A DNA stretch of 36,662 nt from Paraburkholderia oxyphila NBRC 105797 (GTDB lineage Bacteria; Pseudomonadota; Gammaproteobacteria; Burkholderiales; Burkholderiaceae): NCBI RefSeq assembly GCF_000685075.1, contig NZ_BAYD01000100.1, positions 1 through 36,662 of the forward strand, read 5' to 3'. Each line of letters opens with the position of its first letter. Positions within the stretch are counted from its first letter, which is position 1. The notes under the pieces are model-generated. The model was given only the letters and a program-made list of their open reading frames with translations, was not told where the DNA came from and did no database searches. Shown here one piece after another: positions 25,745-33,371 of the stretch. The translations under genes and the position numbers were made by a program.

Positions 25745-25948
25745 CTAAGCCATATCGCGTTGACGTTGAAACGCTGCGATCCAGTCGGCATACCGGTCGC
25801 CTTGCTCGCCGTCGAACACGACCTCATCGCAGTCCGGGCAAAAATCGCCGGTCATAGACGGAACGCTGGTCGTTTCGCCCTTATACGAGTACGACAAATC
25901 ACGCTGATCGCGAATCAGTTCCGCGGCACCGCAATTCGGACATCTCAT
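25745..25948 (-). pseudogene. mqsA: Truncated MqsA-family antitoxin (zinc domain only)
   Basis: 67 aa matching the N-terminal half of MqsA. The four zinc cysteines fall exactly as in E. coli MqsA (C3, C6, C37, C40), followed by GEQGDRYADWIAAFQRQ. The frame then stops; the C-terminal HTH DNA-binding domain present in full-length MqsA (about 131 aa) is absent. Such a protein might still bind toxin but could not repress its operon in the normal way. The start lies 2 bp after the end of an mqsR remnant, keeping the usual toxin-antitoxin order. Confidence 0.75.
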
Positions 25949-25950
25949 AG

Positions 25951-26052
25951 TCAACGCTCCTTGAACGAAATCGCCAGCACGAGCTCGCGCATGATCAACT
26001 TCAGGTAAGCAACCTGACTGTACGCCGGCGTAGTGCGATACAGGTCTTGCCA
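25951..26052 (-). pseudogene. mqsR: MqsR toxin remnant (C-terminal third)
   Basis: The frame read from 26052 gives WQDLYRTTPAYSQVAYLKLI, then MRELVLAISFKER and a stop. This aligns with the C terminus of MqsR ribonucleases (E. coli WQDVYRPRL...VYLKITVIHDVLIVSFKEK). Directly upstream is an in-frame stop codon and unrelated sequence, so the first two thirds of the toxin are gone. No function is expected. With the cut antitoxin it shows that both ends of an mqsRA pair were deleted. Confidence 0.75.
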
Positions 26053-26151
26053 TTATTGCCAGCCTGCCTCGCTGATCGGCCACTTCCCTTGGGCACACCA
26101 GAAGCTGTTCTGCGCGAGAACAAATCTTCCTTTTGAGCTTGTGCGCCAGGC

Positions 26152-26262
26152 CTATAAGCCCTCGGTAATATCGACGCGCAACGACTCCCAATCTTCAAGC
26201 TTCGCCCCTTTCGCCATCGCCAATGCCGTCGAATACGTGCGGGAAGTTGGACGCCCGTCCAT
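26152..26262 (-). CDS. Very short unknown ORF or gene remnant
   Basis: 36 aa from the ATG at 26262, with a soluble, protein-like composition (MAKGAKLEDWESLRVDITEG near the end). I recognise no family. The frame continues upstream across the hicA region, so it may be the tail of a lost gene or an antisense frame. Listed because it fills the gap between mqsR debris and hicA. The rest of 26053-26313 has nothing else I can name. Confidence 0.2.
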   Translation of the reverse strand: MDGRPTSRTYSTALAMAKGAKLEDWESLRVDITEGL

Positions 26263-26295
26263 CCCGCCTTGTCGCACTACACGTGCTTGACGAAT

Positions 26296-26313
26296 GGTGC
26301 CAATAATGACACC
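26296..26313. promoter_or_regulatory. Imperfect inverted repeat before hicA, candidate autoregulatory operator
   Basis: GGTGCCA and TGACACC (6 of 7 positions pair) flank ATAA and end immediately at the hicA start codon. A TTGACG -35-like hexamer is at 26287-26292. Toxin-antitoxin operons are normally repressed by their antitoxin at such a dyad. Confidence 0.4.
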
Positions 26314-26559
26314 ATGACAAACGAACGAAAAATCCCTGAGCAAATGCGGACTGAACCCGCGAACGTGCGATTCGGCGACCTGTACAAAGTCTGCGAGACG
26401 CATTTCGGGAAGCCTCGCCAATCTGGCTCCAGCCACTCGATCTTCAAAACCCCGTGGCCTGGCGATCCACGCGTGAACATCCAGAACGAGCGCGGCAAGG
26501 CCAAGGTGTATCAAGTGCGACAGGTTCTTGAAGCGCTCGACAAACTGAAGGAAGGGTAA
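26314..26559 (+). CDS. hicA: HicA-type mRNA interferase toxin
   Basis: 81 aa, double-stranded RNA-binding-like fold. The catalytic-His block is seen as RQSGSSHSIFKTPW with H41, followed by WPGDPRVNIQNERGKAKVYQ and VRQVLEAL, the family's conserved end. HicA cleaves mRNA when free of HicB. ATG 26314 gives the family's usual length. It is 2 bp upstream of hicB. GC content is lower here than around it, consistent with acquisition. Confidence 0.85.
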   Translation: MTNERKIPEQMRTEPANVRFGDLYKVCETHFGKPRQSGSSHSIFKTPWPGDPRVNIQNERGKAKVYQVRQVLEALDKLKEG

Positions 26560-26561
26560 CG

Positions 26562-26885
26562 ATGGCCCACGATCACTACACCTACCGCATCACGTGGTCC
26601 CCGGAGGATCGGGAGCATGTCGGGCTCTGTGCGGAGTTCCCGTCTCTTTCATGGCTCGACAAAACGCCGGAAGCGGCGCTAACGGGCATCCGCCGGGTCG
26701 TCGCCGAAGTCGTGCGCGATATGAACGCCAGCGGCGAGAAGGTCCCCGAACCCATCGCGGATCGTGCCTATAGCGGGGAGTTCAAGGTGCGGATTCCGCC
26801 GCAAGCGCATCGCGCACTCGTGATTCAGGCGGCCGAGCAGGGCGTCAGCCTGAATCGTCTTGCAAGCGCAAAGCTCTGCGCGTAA
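26562..26885 (+). CDS. hicB: HicB-family antitoxin
   Basis: 107 aa. The N-terminal partial RNase H-like HicB domain shows TYRITWSPEDREHVGLCAEF and LSWLDKTPEAALTGIRRVV; the C terminus, HRALVIQAAEQGVSLNRLAS, is a ribbon-helix-helix-like DNA-binding segment. It should neutralise HicA and repress the operon. It ends 6 bp before the convergent MFS exporter gene. Both partners look intact. Confidence 0.85.
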   Translation: MAHDHYTYRITWSPEDREHVGLCAEFPSLSWLDKTPEAALTGIRRVVAEVVRDMNASGEKVPEPIADRAYSGEFKVRIPPQAHRALVIQAAEQGVSLNRLASAKLCA

Positions 26886-26891
26886 CGCGCG

Positions 26892-28112
26892 TCACCGCCC
26901 CCGCTTCGCCACCGCCAGCGCCCGCACCGCCACCGCCGCCGCGGCAACACCGGACGCCGAGCCCACCACGAGCGCCCAGCGCGGCCCCCAGTGGTCGGCC
27001 ACCCAGCCCACCATAGGCGCGCCGATGGGCGTGCCGCCCAGCGCCACGGCCAGCCGGATCGCCATTACGCGCCCGCGCATCGAAGGCTCGGTAGAGAGCT
27101 GCATCAGGCTATTGGTCTCGGTCATCAAGGTCAGCGCCGCAATGCCGATCAGCACCAGCGCCGCGCCGAACCAGCCGTAGCTCGGCGCAACCGCAGCCAG
27201 CCCACAGCCCACGCCGAACACAGCCGACGCGATCAACAGCGAGCCAAAGCGCGGGTTGCTGCGATGTGCGCCGAACAGCGCGCCCGTCACGGTCCCCACC
27301 GCCATCATCGACGAGAGCAGGCCATAGCCGCCCGCATCGGCATGAAAGACGCGCACGGCCATGGTGGAGATGAAGATCGGAAAATTGAGGCCGAACGTGC
27401 CGATCAGAAACAGCATCACCACGATCGCCTTGAGGTCCGGGCGCGCCCACACGTAGCGCAAGCCCGCCGCGAGGCTGCCCTTCGCGGGCTTCGCCCGTGC
27501 GCGCACGCGCAGCTCCTGTGTGCGCAGGCGCGTGAGCGACACGAGCACCGCCACGAACGACAGGCCGTTGAGCACGAACGCCCAGCCCACGCCCACCGAG
27601 GCGATCACCGCGCCCGCCACCGCCGGCCCGATCATGCGCGCGGCGTTGAACGACGTCGAATTGAGCGCGACCGCGTTGGCCAGATCGGCGTCGCCGACCA
27701 GCTCGGAGACGAAGGTCTGCCGCACCGGCGAATCGAATGCCGTCGTGCTGCCGAACAGGAACGCGAAGACGTACACATGCCAGAGCTGCACCACGCCGGT
27801 AATCGTGAGCACGCCCAACGCCAGGGCGAGCACGCCGAGCGTGGCCTGCGTGATCATCAGGAGGCGCCGCTGGTTCATGTGGTCGGCGGCATAGCCCGAC
27901 CAGGGCAGAAAGAGCATCTGCGGCCCGAACTGCAGGCCCATGACCACGCCCACCGCCGCCGCGCTGTGGTGCGTGAGGCCGGTCAGCACGAGCCAGTCCT
28001 GCGCGGTGCGCTGCATCCAGGTGCCGATATTGGACACCAGCGCGCCCGCCGCCCACACCCGGTAGTTGAAGCTGCGCAGCGAGCGGAACATGCCGGAGGC
28101 GGAGTCGCTCAT
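26892..28112 (-). CDS. MFS transporter (EntS/MFS_3-like exporter)
   Basis: 406 aa with about 11-12 hydrophobic helices. NYRVWAAGALVSNIGTWMQR in helix 1 and GVVMGLQFGPQMLFLPWSGY are typical of the DHA3/EntS group that exports drugs, siderophores or metabolites. Start 28112 (MSDSASGMFRSL) is chosen because this group begins about 10 residues before helix 1; an extension to 28166 is open but Arg/Pro-rich and unlike the family. No neighbour points to a substrate. Confidence 0.85.
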   Translation of the reverse strand: MSDSASGMFRSLRSFNYRVWAAGALVSNIGTWMQRTAQDWLVLTGLTHHSAAAVGVVMGLQFGPQMLFLPWSGYAADHMNQRRLLMITQATLGVLALALGVLTITGVVQLWHVYVFAFLFGSTTAFDSPVRQTFVSELVGDADLANAVALNSTSFNAARMIGPAVAGAVIASVGVGWAFVLNGLSFVAVLVSLTRLRTQELRVRARAKPAKGSLAAGLRYVWARPDLKAIVVMLFLIGTFGLNFPIFISTMAVRVFHADAGGYGLLSSMMAVGTVTGALFGAHRSNPRFGSLLIASAVFGVGCGLAAVAPSYGWFGAALVLIGIAALTLMTETNSLMQLSTEPSMRGRVMAIRLAVALGGTPIGAPMVGWVADHWGPRWALVVGSASGVAAAAVAVRALAVAKRGR

Positions 28113-28357
28113 GGGCCGCGCCTTCGGTTGTGGACGCGCCGACCGAGCCGGCCGGCCAGCGCGCATAGCTCACCCGCGCGCGCGGGGTTCAATTCGGGGA
28201 AGGCATCGGCGTGTCGCTGGATCATGCACGCATTCTACGGAATATGACCTCGCCCTGAGAAGGCACGTGTCATATCCCGTCGCGGCGCGTCCTTGCACAA
28301 CGGCGGTGGACCCTGCTCGATGGACGAAAAGCCGATGCCTCAAGCACCGCCGAGCGG

Positions 28358-28852
28358 CTAGCCCGCCTGGCGCCCGGCAAAGCGCACGCCCGGCGACGCC
28401 GGGTCGTAACTCCCGACGAGCGTAGACGTCACGACGCAACGCGTCGCGGCGATCTTCCACTTGCCGTCGATCTTGCGGTACTCGTCCTCGTAGTACGCCC
28501 CAAGCTGCGTGAAAGCGCGCTCGCGCGTGTCGAGCATCTGATAGTGCAGCCCCCACGTGCCGCGCGCATGCCGCTCGTCGAGCACCTCGATCTGCGGATT
28601 GACGCCGTGGTGCATCTCCACGATATGGGGATGGCAGCCCAGCCGCTCGAACACGGCGACCAGCGCGTCGCGGTCGTCGAATACGCCGATCGCACCATAG
28701 TCGATGCGCACCGGACCAGGCGCAAAGCACTCGCGCATGCCGTGCGGATCCTTCATGTCGCAACAGGCGAAATAGCGCGCTTTGAGGCTGCGAATCGCGT
28801 CGGCGTCTTCAAGCGCGCGCAAGCGCGCTTCCAGCGTATCCATCGGGTTCAT
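28358..28852 (-). CDS. SnoaL-like / NTF2-fold protein
   Basis: 164 aa. An N-terminal helix with ALEDADAIRSLKARYF and strands with HHGVNPQIEVLDERHARGTW and YYEDEYRKIDGKWKIAATRC form the SnoaL_4/NTF2 pattern found in aromatic dehydratases, dehydrochlorinase-like enzymes and ring-hydroxylating dioxygenase small-subunit relatives. A GGAG 6 nt before ATG 28852 decides the start. Reaction unknown. It stands alone between an exporter and a hexapeptide-repeat gene on the same strand. Confidence 0.8.
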   Translation of the reverse strand: MNPMDTLEARLRALEDADAIRSLKARYFACCDMKDPHGMRECFAPGPVRIDYGAIGVFDDRDALVAVFERLGCHPHIVEMHHGVNPQIEVLDERHARGTWGLHYQMLDTRERAFTQLGAYYEDEYRKIDGKWKIAATRCVVTSTLVGSYDPASPGVRFAGRQAG

Positions 28853-29015
28853 ACGGTCTCCTGAGTTCCGGACGCATCCGGATTCCGGAACCCCACGGTA
28901 CAAGCGCCCACGCAAGCGCACATCGTCCAGCCGGACGATGCGCGGCGAAATCCGTCGACGGCTAATGTGGACAACGGCACAGCGGTGGAAAACGACACAG
29001 CGGCGCCCCGCTCGC

Positions 29016-29543
29016 CTAGCCGTCGATCCGCTTCATCGAGTGCAAGCAATCCTTGGCGAGTTGCTGATAGAGCCGCGTGCCCGCTGCCTTGCCCGCGATC
29101 TCCGCTTCGTCCAGTGGCCTCACGACGCGCCCCGGCACGCCCGCCACGAGCACGCCGGCAGGCACATCCCAGCCCGCCTTGACGAACGCGCAGGCCGCAA
29201 CGATGGTTTGCCGGCCAATGATGGCGCCGTCCATGATGACGGCATTCATGCCGATCATCACGTCAGGCCCGAGATGCGCGCCGTGCACGACCGCGCCATG
29301 TCCGATATGGCTGTTGACGCCCAGCCGGCAGGTCTCGCGAATGCCGACGTGCAGTGTGCAGCTATCCTGCACATTGCTGCCTTCTTCAATGACGATCGCC
29401 CCGAAGTCGCCGCGCAAGCTGGCGTGCGGGCCGATATAGCAATGCGCGCCTATGCTCACGTCTCCAATCACGACCGCGGAAGGATGCACATACGCGGATG
29501 CGTCGACGCGAGGACGCATGCCGTTGAATTCGAAAAGCGCCAT
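29016..29543 (-). CDS. PaaY/CaiE-like gamma-carbonic anhydrase-fold protein (left-handed beta-helix)
   Basis: 175 aa with hexapeptide repeats (VIGDVSIGAHCYIGPHASLR and so on). The gamma-class metal-site histidines appear as TLHV and HIGHGAVVHG. SNVQDSCTLH and MIGMNAVIMDGAIIG closely follow PaaY and CaiE, proteins that work beside CoA-dependent catabolic routes; PaaY is reported as a thioesterase. Start 29543 opens the conserved domain. It is divergent from an AraC regulator that probably controls it. Confidence 0.87.
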   Translation of the reverse strand: MALFEFNGMRPRVDASAYVHPSAVVIGDVSIGAHCYIGPHASLRGDFGAIVIEEGSNVQDSCTLHVGIRETCRLGVNSHIGHGAVVHGAHLGPDVMIGMNAVIMDGAIIGRQTIVAACAFVKAGWDVPAGVLVAGVPGRVVRPLDEAEIAGKAAGTRLYQQLAKDCLHSMKRIDG

Positions 29544-29780
29544 AGAGGACTCCGTTGCAGTTGAGGGCACCACCTTAACGGAGCCATCGATCAAATTCCA
29601 GCGTTCAATCGCTTCAGAGAGCGGTCGTCGCACTCGCTCAGGTCCGCGAACACCGCGCCTCAACCTGTTCATTAGACGAAACGACACCAGCCGGCCCGTG
29701 TGTATACTAAGTTCCGCGCCGGGCACTCGCACCGGCGTCCCGATCACTCAACGGCGCAGCGTCGGTCTATACGGATCAAA

Positions 29781-30800
29781 ATGAAAGCCCCTTCCCAGCA
29801 CAAGTCCAGACGCGCTCTTCCGGGGCTGGATGTCCGCCTGCGCGACGAGTTGAGTCGGAGCGACGGCCAAACGCGTGCAGCGCCGGCAGCCGGCAGCATT
29901 ACCGATCTGCCATCGGACAGTGCTACCGCGCTGTATCGCCATGTGATCGAGCGGCTCGAGGCGCAAGTGGCCCACAACGACGGCCACCCGCCGATGCGCA
30001 AGGAAGAAGTCGACATGATGTGCAGGTGCCTCGTGACCTGCCGGACGCTCGACGAAGCGATCCGCTGCGCCGCCTCGTTTTGCCAGATGCTCTATCCCCG
30101 GGCCGGCGCGTTGCGGCTATCCGTGCAAGAGCACGAGTCGGTCTTCGAGATGGACTCGTTGCGCCGGACACGCAGCACCGGGGCGAGTCTTGTCGACGTA
30201 ACGGGCCTGCTTTGCTATCTGCAGTTGTTCAGCTGGCTGATCGCACAACCGCTGCGTTTGACCCAGGTGTGGCTGGCTCACCCGAAACGCAGCGACGTCA
30301 TGCCTTTGCTCGGTTTATTCAATGCGCCGGTCACGGTGGATGCCAAAACGTACGGGTTCGCTTTCGAGACTGCATTGCTCTCGCGCCCGGTCGTGCGGCA
30401 ACCGGTGGAGCTCGAGGGCTTCCTTGCCCAATTCCCCTTTCAGATCGTCGATGCGGCACCCACAGTCGTTACGTGGGCACAGAAAGCGCGAGGGATTCTG
30501 GATGGCGCGCTCGAGCGCGGACACGCGCTACCCTCGTTGCAAGACCTCGCGGAATGGTTTGGACTCAGCGAGCCCACATTGCGCCGCCGGCTCGCTGCCG
30601 AGGGCGTCAGCTATCTGACCTTGCGCGAACGCTCGCTGCGCGAGGCCGCTGAGCGCTGCTTGCGCGATACGGACTGGCCGGTCTCGCGGATCGCCAGTCA
30701 TCTTGGCTTCGGCGGAGAAGAAGCGTTCAGGCGGGCATTCGTGCGCTGGACCGGACGCGCACCCAGCCACTACCGGTCTCAAGTGCGCGCGCAGGCGTGA
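29781..30800 (+). CDS. AraC-family transcriptional regulator (Arabinose_bd-like N domain)
   Basis: 339 aa. The C-terminal double HTH (about 255-335) is clear: LQDLAEWFGLSEPTLRRRLA, then WPVSRIASHLGFGGEEAFRR and WTGRAPSHYR. The long N-terminal part fits the PF12625 (AraC_binding_2/OruR, ArgR-like) type. Start 29781 is preferred; a longer frame reaches 29700. A TATACT -10-like hexamer occurs at 29703-29708. It is divergent from the PaaY-like gene and likely regulates it. Confidence 0.9.
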   Translation: MKAPSQHKSRRALPGLDVRLRDELSRSDGQTRAAPAAGSITDLPSDSATALYRHVIERLEAQVAHNDGHPPMRKEEVDMMCRCLVTCRTLDEAIRCAASFCQMLYPRAGALRLSVQEHESVFEMDSLRRTRSTGASLVDVTGLLCYLQLFSWLIAQPLRLTQVWLAHPKRSDVMPLLGLFNAPVTVDAKTYGFAFETALLSRPVVRQPVELEGFLAQFPFQIVDAAPTVVTWAQKARGILDGALERGHALPSLQDLAEWFGLSEPTLRRRLAAEGVSYLTLRERSLREAAERCLRDTDWPVSRIASHLGFGGEEAFRRAFVRWTGRAPSHYRSQVRAQA

Positions 30801-30894
30801 GTTCGCGGACACGGACGACGCTGGCACAGGCAATAATTCAACGCTGTGGACATGACCGCCTCCAACGTCAGTGGCGATAGCAGGCCGATGTATC

Positions 30895-30908
30895 ATTCGC
30901 ATGCGTAC
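30895..30908. promoter_or_regulatory. Candidate MarR operator at its own promoter
   Basis: ATTCGCATGCGTAC shares its first 11 bases (ATTCGCATGCG) with the paired sites at 32277-32315. It overlaps a -10-like TACAAT (30906-30911) about 50 bp before the MarR start, a position suited to autorepression. Confidence 0.55.
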
Positions 30909-30957
30909 AATCACTCGGCCGGCTTTACGATGCCGGATCGCAACATGAGGGAGAGGA

Positions 30958-31392
30958 ATGGATCATCGGCTCGTCTATCTGCTGAACGTGGGGCAGCGAC
31001 GCCTCCATCGTTGGTCGCAGGCGCGCACGTGGGCGGGCGGTGTGACGGCGGCACAGGCGGGTTTACTTTTTTTTCTGGCGAAGAACGACGGAGCGCTGAC
31101 CAATGAAGCCGCGGCCGCGCTCGACCTGAAGGCGCCAGGCATGAGCGGCCTCGTCGATCGCGCGGAACGGGCGGGGCTCATCGAGCGTCATGCCGACGCG
31201 TCCGACCGCCGCGTTTCACGCCTCTGGTTGACCAAAGAGGGACGAGCGGCGGTCAAGCGCTCGAAAGCCAGTCTCGCCGATTTGAACGCCCGGTTAACCG
31301 ATGGGTTCACGGACGCCGAAATCGACATCGTGGCACGCTGGCTGACCAGCCTGCAGGACAAGTTCCCCGCTATCGACGAAGACGCCGCTTAA
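30958..31392 (+). CDS. MarR-family transcriptional regulator
   Basis: 144 aa, the usual MarR length. The winged helix is visible: LTNEAAAALDLKAPGMSGLV as recognition region, then DRAERAGLIERHADASDRRV, the family's wing with the D-x-R-x motif. The start follows GAGGGAGAGGA. It is convergent with the crotonase gene across a strong terminator. The matching palindromes before its own gene and before the crotonase/methyltransferase pair suggest it controls both. Confidence 0.9.
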   Translation: MDHRLVYLLNVGQRRLHRWSQARTWAGGVTAAQAGLLFFLAKNDGALTNEAAAALDLKAPGMSGLVDRAERAGLIERHADASDRRVSRLWLTKEGRAAVKRSKASLADLNARLTDGFTDAEIDIVARWLTSLQDKFPAIDEDAA

Positions 31393-31398
31393 ACAGTT

Positions 31399-31421
31399 GC
31401 AGGGCGCGACACGCGCCCTGC
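31399..31421. terminator. Bidirectional intrinsic terminator between MarR and crotonase genes
   Basis: GCAGGGCGCG and CGCGCCCTGC form a perfect 10-bp stem around an ACA loop, followed by TTTA on the plus side and preceded by AAACA, which reads TGTTT on the minus side. It sits between two converging stop codons (31392 and 31445). Confidence 0.8.
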
Positions 31422-31444
31422 TTTACGCATTGACGCGTAGCCGT

Positions 31445-32221
31445 TTATTGTCGAGCTAGTTTCGTGAAGTCGGGCTTGCGCTTCTCTGCGAAAGCCGCGA
31501 AGGCTTCTCTCGCCTCTGCGCTCGCCAGCCGATCGGCAAAAACGGCCCTTTCGCTATCGATTTGCGCGACCAGTTGTGCCGCATCGCGCATCAATCGTTT
31601 CATTGCCGTGAGCGAGCCCGCCGGGCGCGCGGCGATCCTCGCGGCAATTTTCCTCGCTTCCGCGCGCAGTTCCGCCGCCGAGGTCTTCCTGTTCGCGAGA
31701 CCCCATGCGACGGCCGCATCTGCGGAAACCGGATCGCCTAGTGCGAACATGTCGAACGCCCGCACATGTCCTATCCGCAATGGCAACAGCAGGCTCGACG
31801 CCGCTTCAGGCACCAGCGCGAGATTCACAAAGGGCGTGATCAATTGCGCGTCCTCGGAGAGCAGCACGTAGTCGCAATGAAGCAGCATCGTCGTGCCCAC
31901 GCCAACGGCCTTGCCCTGGACTGCCGCGACGATGGGCACCGTCGCCGTCGCGAGTTCCCGCAGGAACCGCTCGACATGCCGCTCTTGCGGGCCATGGCCC
32001 GCCGACTGAGTCGCGAATTCTCCAATGTCGTTGCCCGCGGTGAACATGTCTCCATCGGCCTGAAACAATAGCGCCCGGATCTCGTCATCCGCGTTCGCCC
32101 GCGCAACGGCATCCGCGAGTGCGCCGTACATCTCATTCGTGAGCGCATTCTTCTTGTCCGGCCGCGACATCGTTACGGTCAGCACACCCTCTAAAAGCTC
32201 TGCCTTGATCTCCTGCATCAT
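31445..32221 (-). CDS. Enoyl-CoA hydratase/isomerase (delta3,delta2-enoyl-CoA isomerase-like)
   Basis: 258 aa, crotonase fold. The oxyanion segment is FTAGNDIGEFAT and the second block is VQGKAVGVGTTMLLHCDYVL. The active-site stretch FVNLALVPEAASSLLLP matches the LVPEGAS pattern of the enoyl-CoA isomerase (ECI/PaaG-like) branch, with Glu in VPEA as base, rather than the hydratase PExxLG motif. The start is ATG 32221 with AGGAGAAAGG upstream. Its promoter region carries two 16-bp operator-like repeats shared with the divergent methyltransferase gene. Confidence 0.88.
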   Translation of the reverse strand: MMQEIKAELLEGVLTVTMSRPDKKNALTNEMYGALADAVARANADDEIRALLFQADGDMFTAGNDIGEFATQSAGHGPQERHVERFLRELATATVPIVAAVQGKAVGVGTTMLLHCDYVLLSEDAQLITPFVNLALVPEAASSLLLPLRIGHVRAFDMFALGDPVSADAAVAWGLANRKTSAAELRAEARKIAARIAARPAGSLTAMKRLMRDAAQLVAQIDSERAVFADRLASAEAREAFAAFAEKRKPDFTKLARQ

Positions 32222-32276
32222 TACCTTTCTCCTGAAAGCCAAGCGGCGTTCTTTCGGAACATCATCTTCGCAGATG

Positions 32277-32315
32277 ATTCGCATACGAAGTATATTTAAA
32301 TTCGCATGCGAAGTA
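32277..32315. promoter_or_regulatory. Two direct 16-bp operator repeats (ATTCGCATRCGAAGTA)
   Basis: Site 1 (32277-32292, R=A) and site 2 (32300-32315, R=G) are identical but for one base, 23 bp apart centre to centre. Each contains a dyad (TTCGCATGCGAA is perfect in site 2). They lie between the divergent crotonase and methyltransferase genes. Confidence 0.7.
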
Positions 32316-32317
32316 AA
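32289..32317 (-). promoter_or_regulatory. Sigma70-like promoter of the crotonase gene
   Basis: On the minus strand TTTACT (32312-32317) and TATACT (32289-32294) are separated by exactly 17 bp. Operator site 2 fills most of the spacer and site 1 starts at the -10 and covers the predicted start, the geometry of a repressed promoter. Confidence 0.6.
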
Positions 32318-32353
32318 CATGCACGAAATCGAAGCCGCCTGGATTGGTGCCAA

Positions 32354-32400
32354 GCAACCGCAAGCTCACGCGGAGCTATTCCGGGCGAGCTTGCGGTTGC
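32354..32400. repeat. 14-bp perfect inverted repeat in the methyltransferase leader
   Basis: GCAACCGCAAGCTC (32354-32367) and GAGCTTGCGGTTGC (32387-32400) are exact complements with a 19-nt loop. No T-run follows, so it is not a standard terminator. It lies between the operator pair and the methyltransferase start, and would form a very stable RNA hairpin in that transcript. Confidence 0.7.
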
Positions 32401-32477
32401 GCTGGAGATTCTGCTGGCCAGCACGAGTGCGCATAAGCGGGTATCGTGTCGACTATCCAGAACCTGCACTCGCGCCC

Positions 32478-33371
32478 ATGAATCCGGTCCAACGCCCTCT
32501 TGTCTCCACGCGTCTCGCACTGAAACGTACTGCTGCCATCGCCACGGCGTCTCTCGCGCTCTTCGCGGCGGGATGCGCGACGCCCACGAAGCAGGCCGGG
32601 CCCAGCACGCAGGCGCTACCGGCGGCCGCCACTTCACTCGATGCCGCGATCGCCGGTCCCCAGCGTAGCGAGCGGGCCAAAGCGCGCGACGTCTATCGAC
32701 ATCCGAAGGAGACGCTGCAGTTCTTCGGCGTCGAGCCCACTCAAACGGTGCTCGAAATTGCGCCAGGCGGCGGCTGGTACACCGATATCCTGGCGCCGTG
32801 GCTGCACGCGGGCGGCCATCTTTACGAGGCCCAATACGTCAGCACGTCAGCGGAACTGGCCGCCGAAGACCGCGACAGCGACGCCGCCTTTCTGCACAAG
32901 CTCGCAGCGAACCCGGCGCTTTATGGCAACGTCAAGGTAGGCACCTTGCACGCCGGCGAATTCACCGGCTTCGACGCGCAAGGCCAGTTCGACGCGGTGC
33001 TCACGTTCCGCAACATCCACAACTGGATCAAGGATGGCCAGATCGACGACAACCTGCGCGCGTTCTATGTCGCGCTGAAACCGGGTGGCGTGCTCGGCGT
33101 CGAGGAGCATCGCGCGCGGCGCGGCACGACCGTGCAACAGATGATCGATACCGGCTATGTGACCGAAGAGTATGTGATCGAGCATGCGCAGAGCGCGGGC
33201 TTCGTGCTGGCCGCGCGCAGCGAGATCAACGCGAATCCGAAGGACACCAAGGACTATCCGCACGGCGTCTGGTCGCTGCCGCCCAGCTACAAGGGCGGCG
33301 ACGTGGACCGCGCGCGTTATGCCGCGATCGGCGAATCGGATCGCATGACGCTCAGGTTCATCAAGCCATGA
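32478..33371 (+). CDS. Putative lipoprotein, class I SAM-dependent methyltransferase-like
   Basis: 297 aa. After a hydrophobic N terminus (LALKRTAAIATASLALF) comes AAGC, a plausible lipobox, then a Ser/Thr/Ala-rich linker. The rest is a Rossmann methyltransferase-like domain: SAM motif I as VLEIAPGGGWYTDIL, FDAVLTFRNIHNWI and LKPGGVLGVEEHRA. Similar proteins annotated as methyltransferases with signal peptides occur in many proteobacteria and have no firm function. ATG 32478 starts the signal peptide; the open frame extends upstream through the promoter. Divergent from the crotonase gene. Confidence 0.8.
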   Translation: MNPVQRPLVSTRLALKRTAAIATASLALFAAGCATPTKQAGPSTQALPAAATSLDAAIAGPQRSERAKARDVYRHPKETLQFFGVEPTQTVLEIAPGGGWYTDILAPWLHAGGHLYEAQYVSTSAELAAEDRDSDAAFLHKLAANPALYGNVKVGTLHAGEFTGFDAQGQFDAVLTFRNIHNWIKDGQIDDNLRAFYVALKPGGVLGVEEHRARRGTTVQQMIDTGYVTEEYVIEHAQSAGFVLAARSEINANPKDTKDYPHGVWSLPPSYKGGDVDRARYAAIGESDRMTLRFIKP

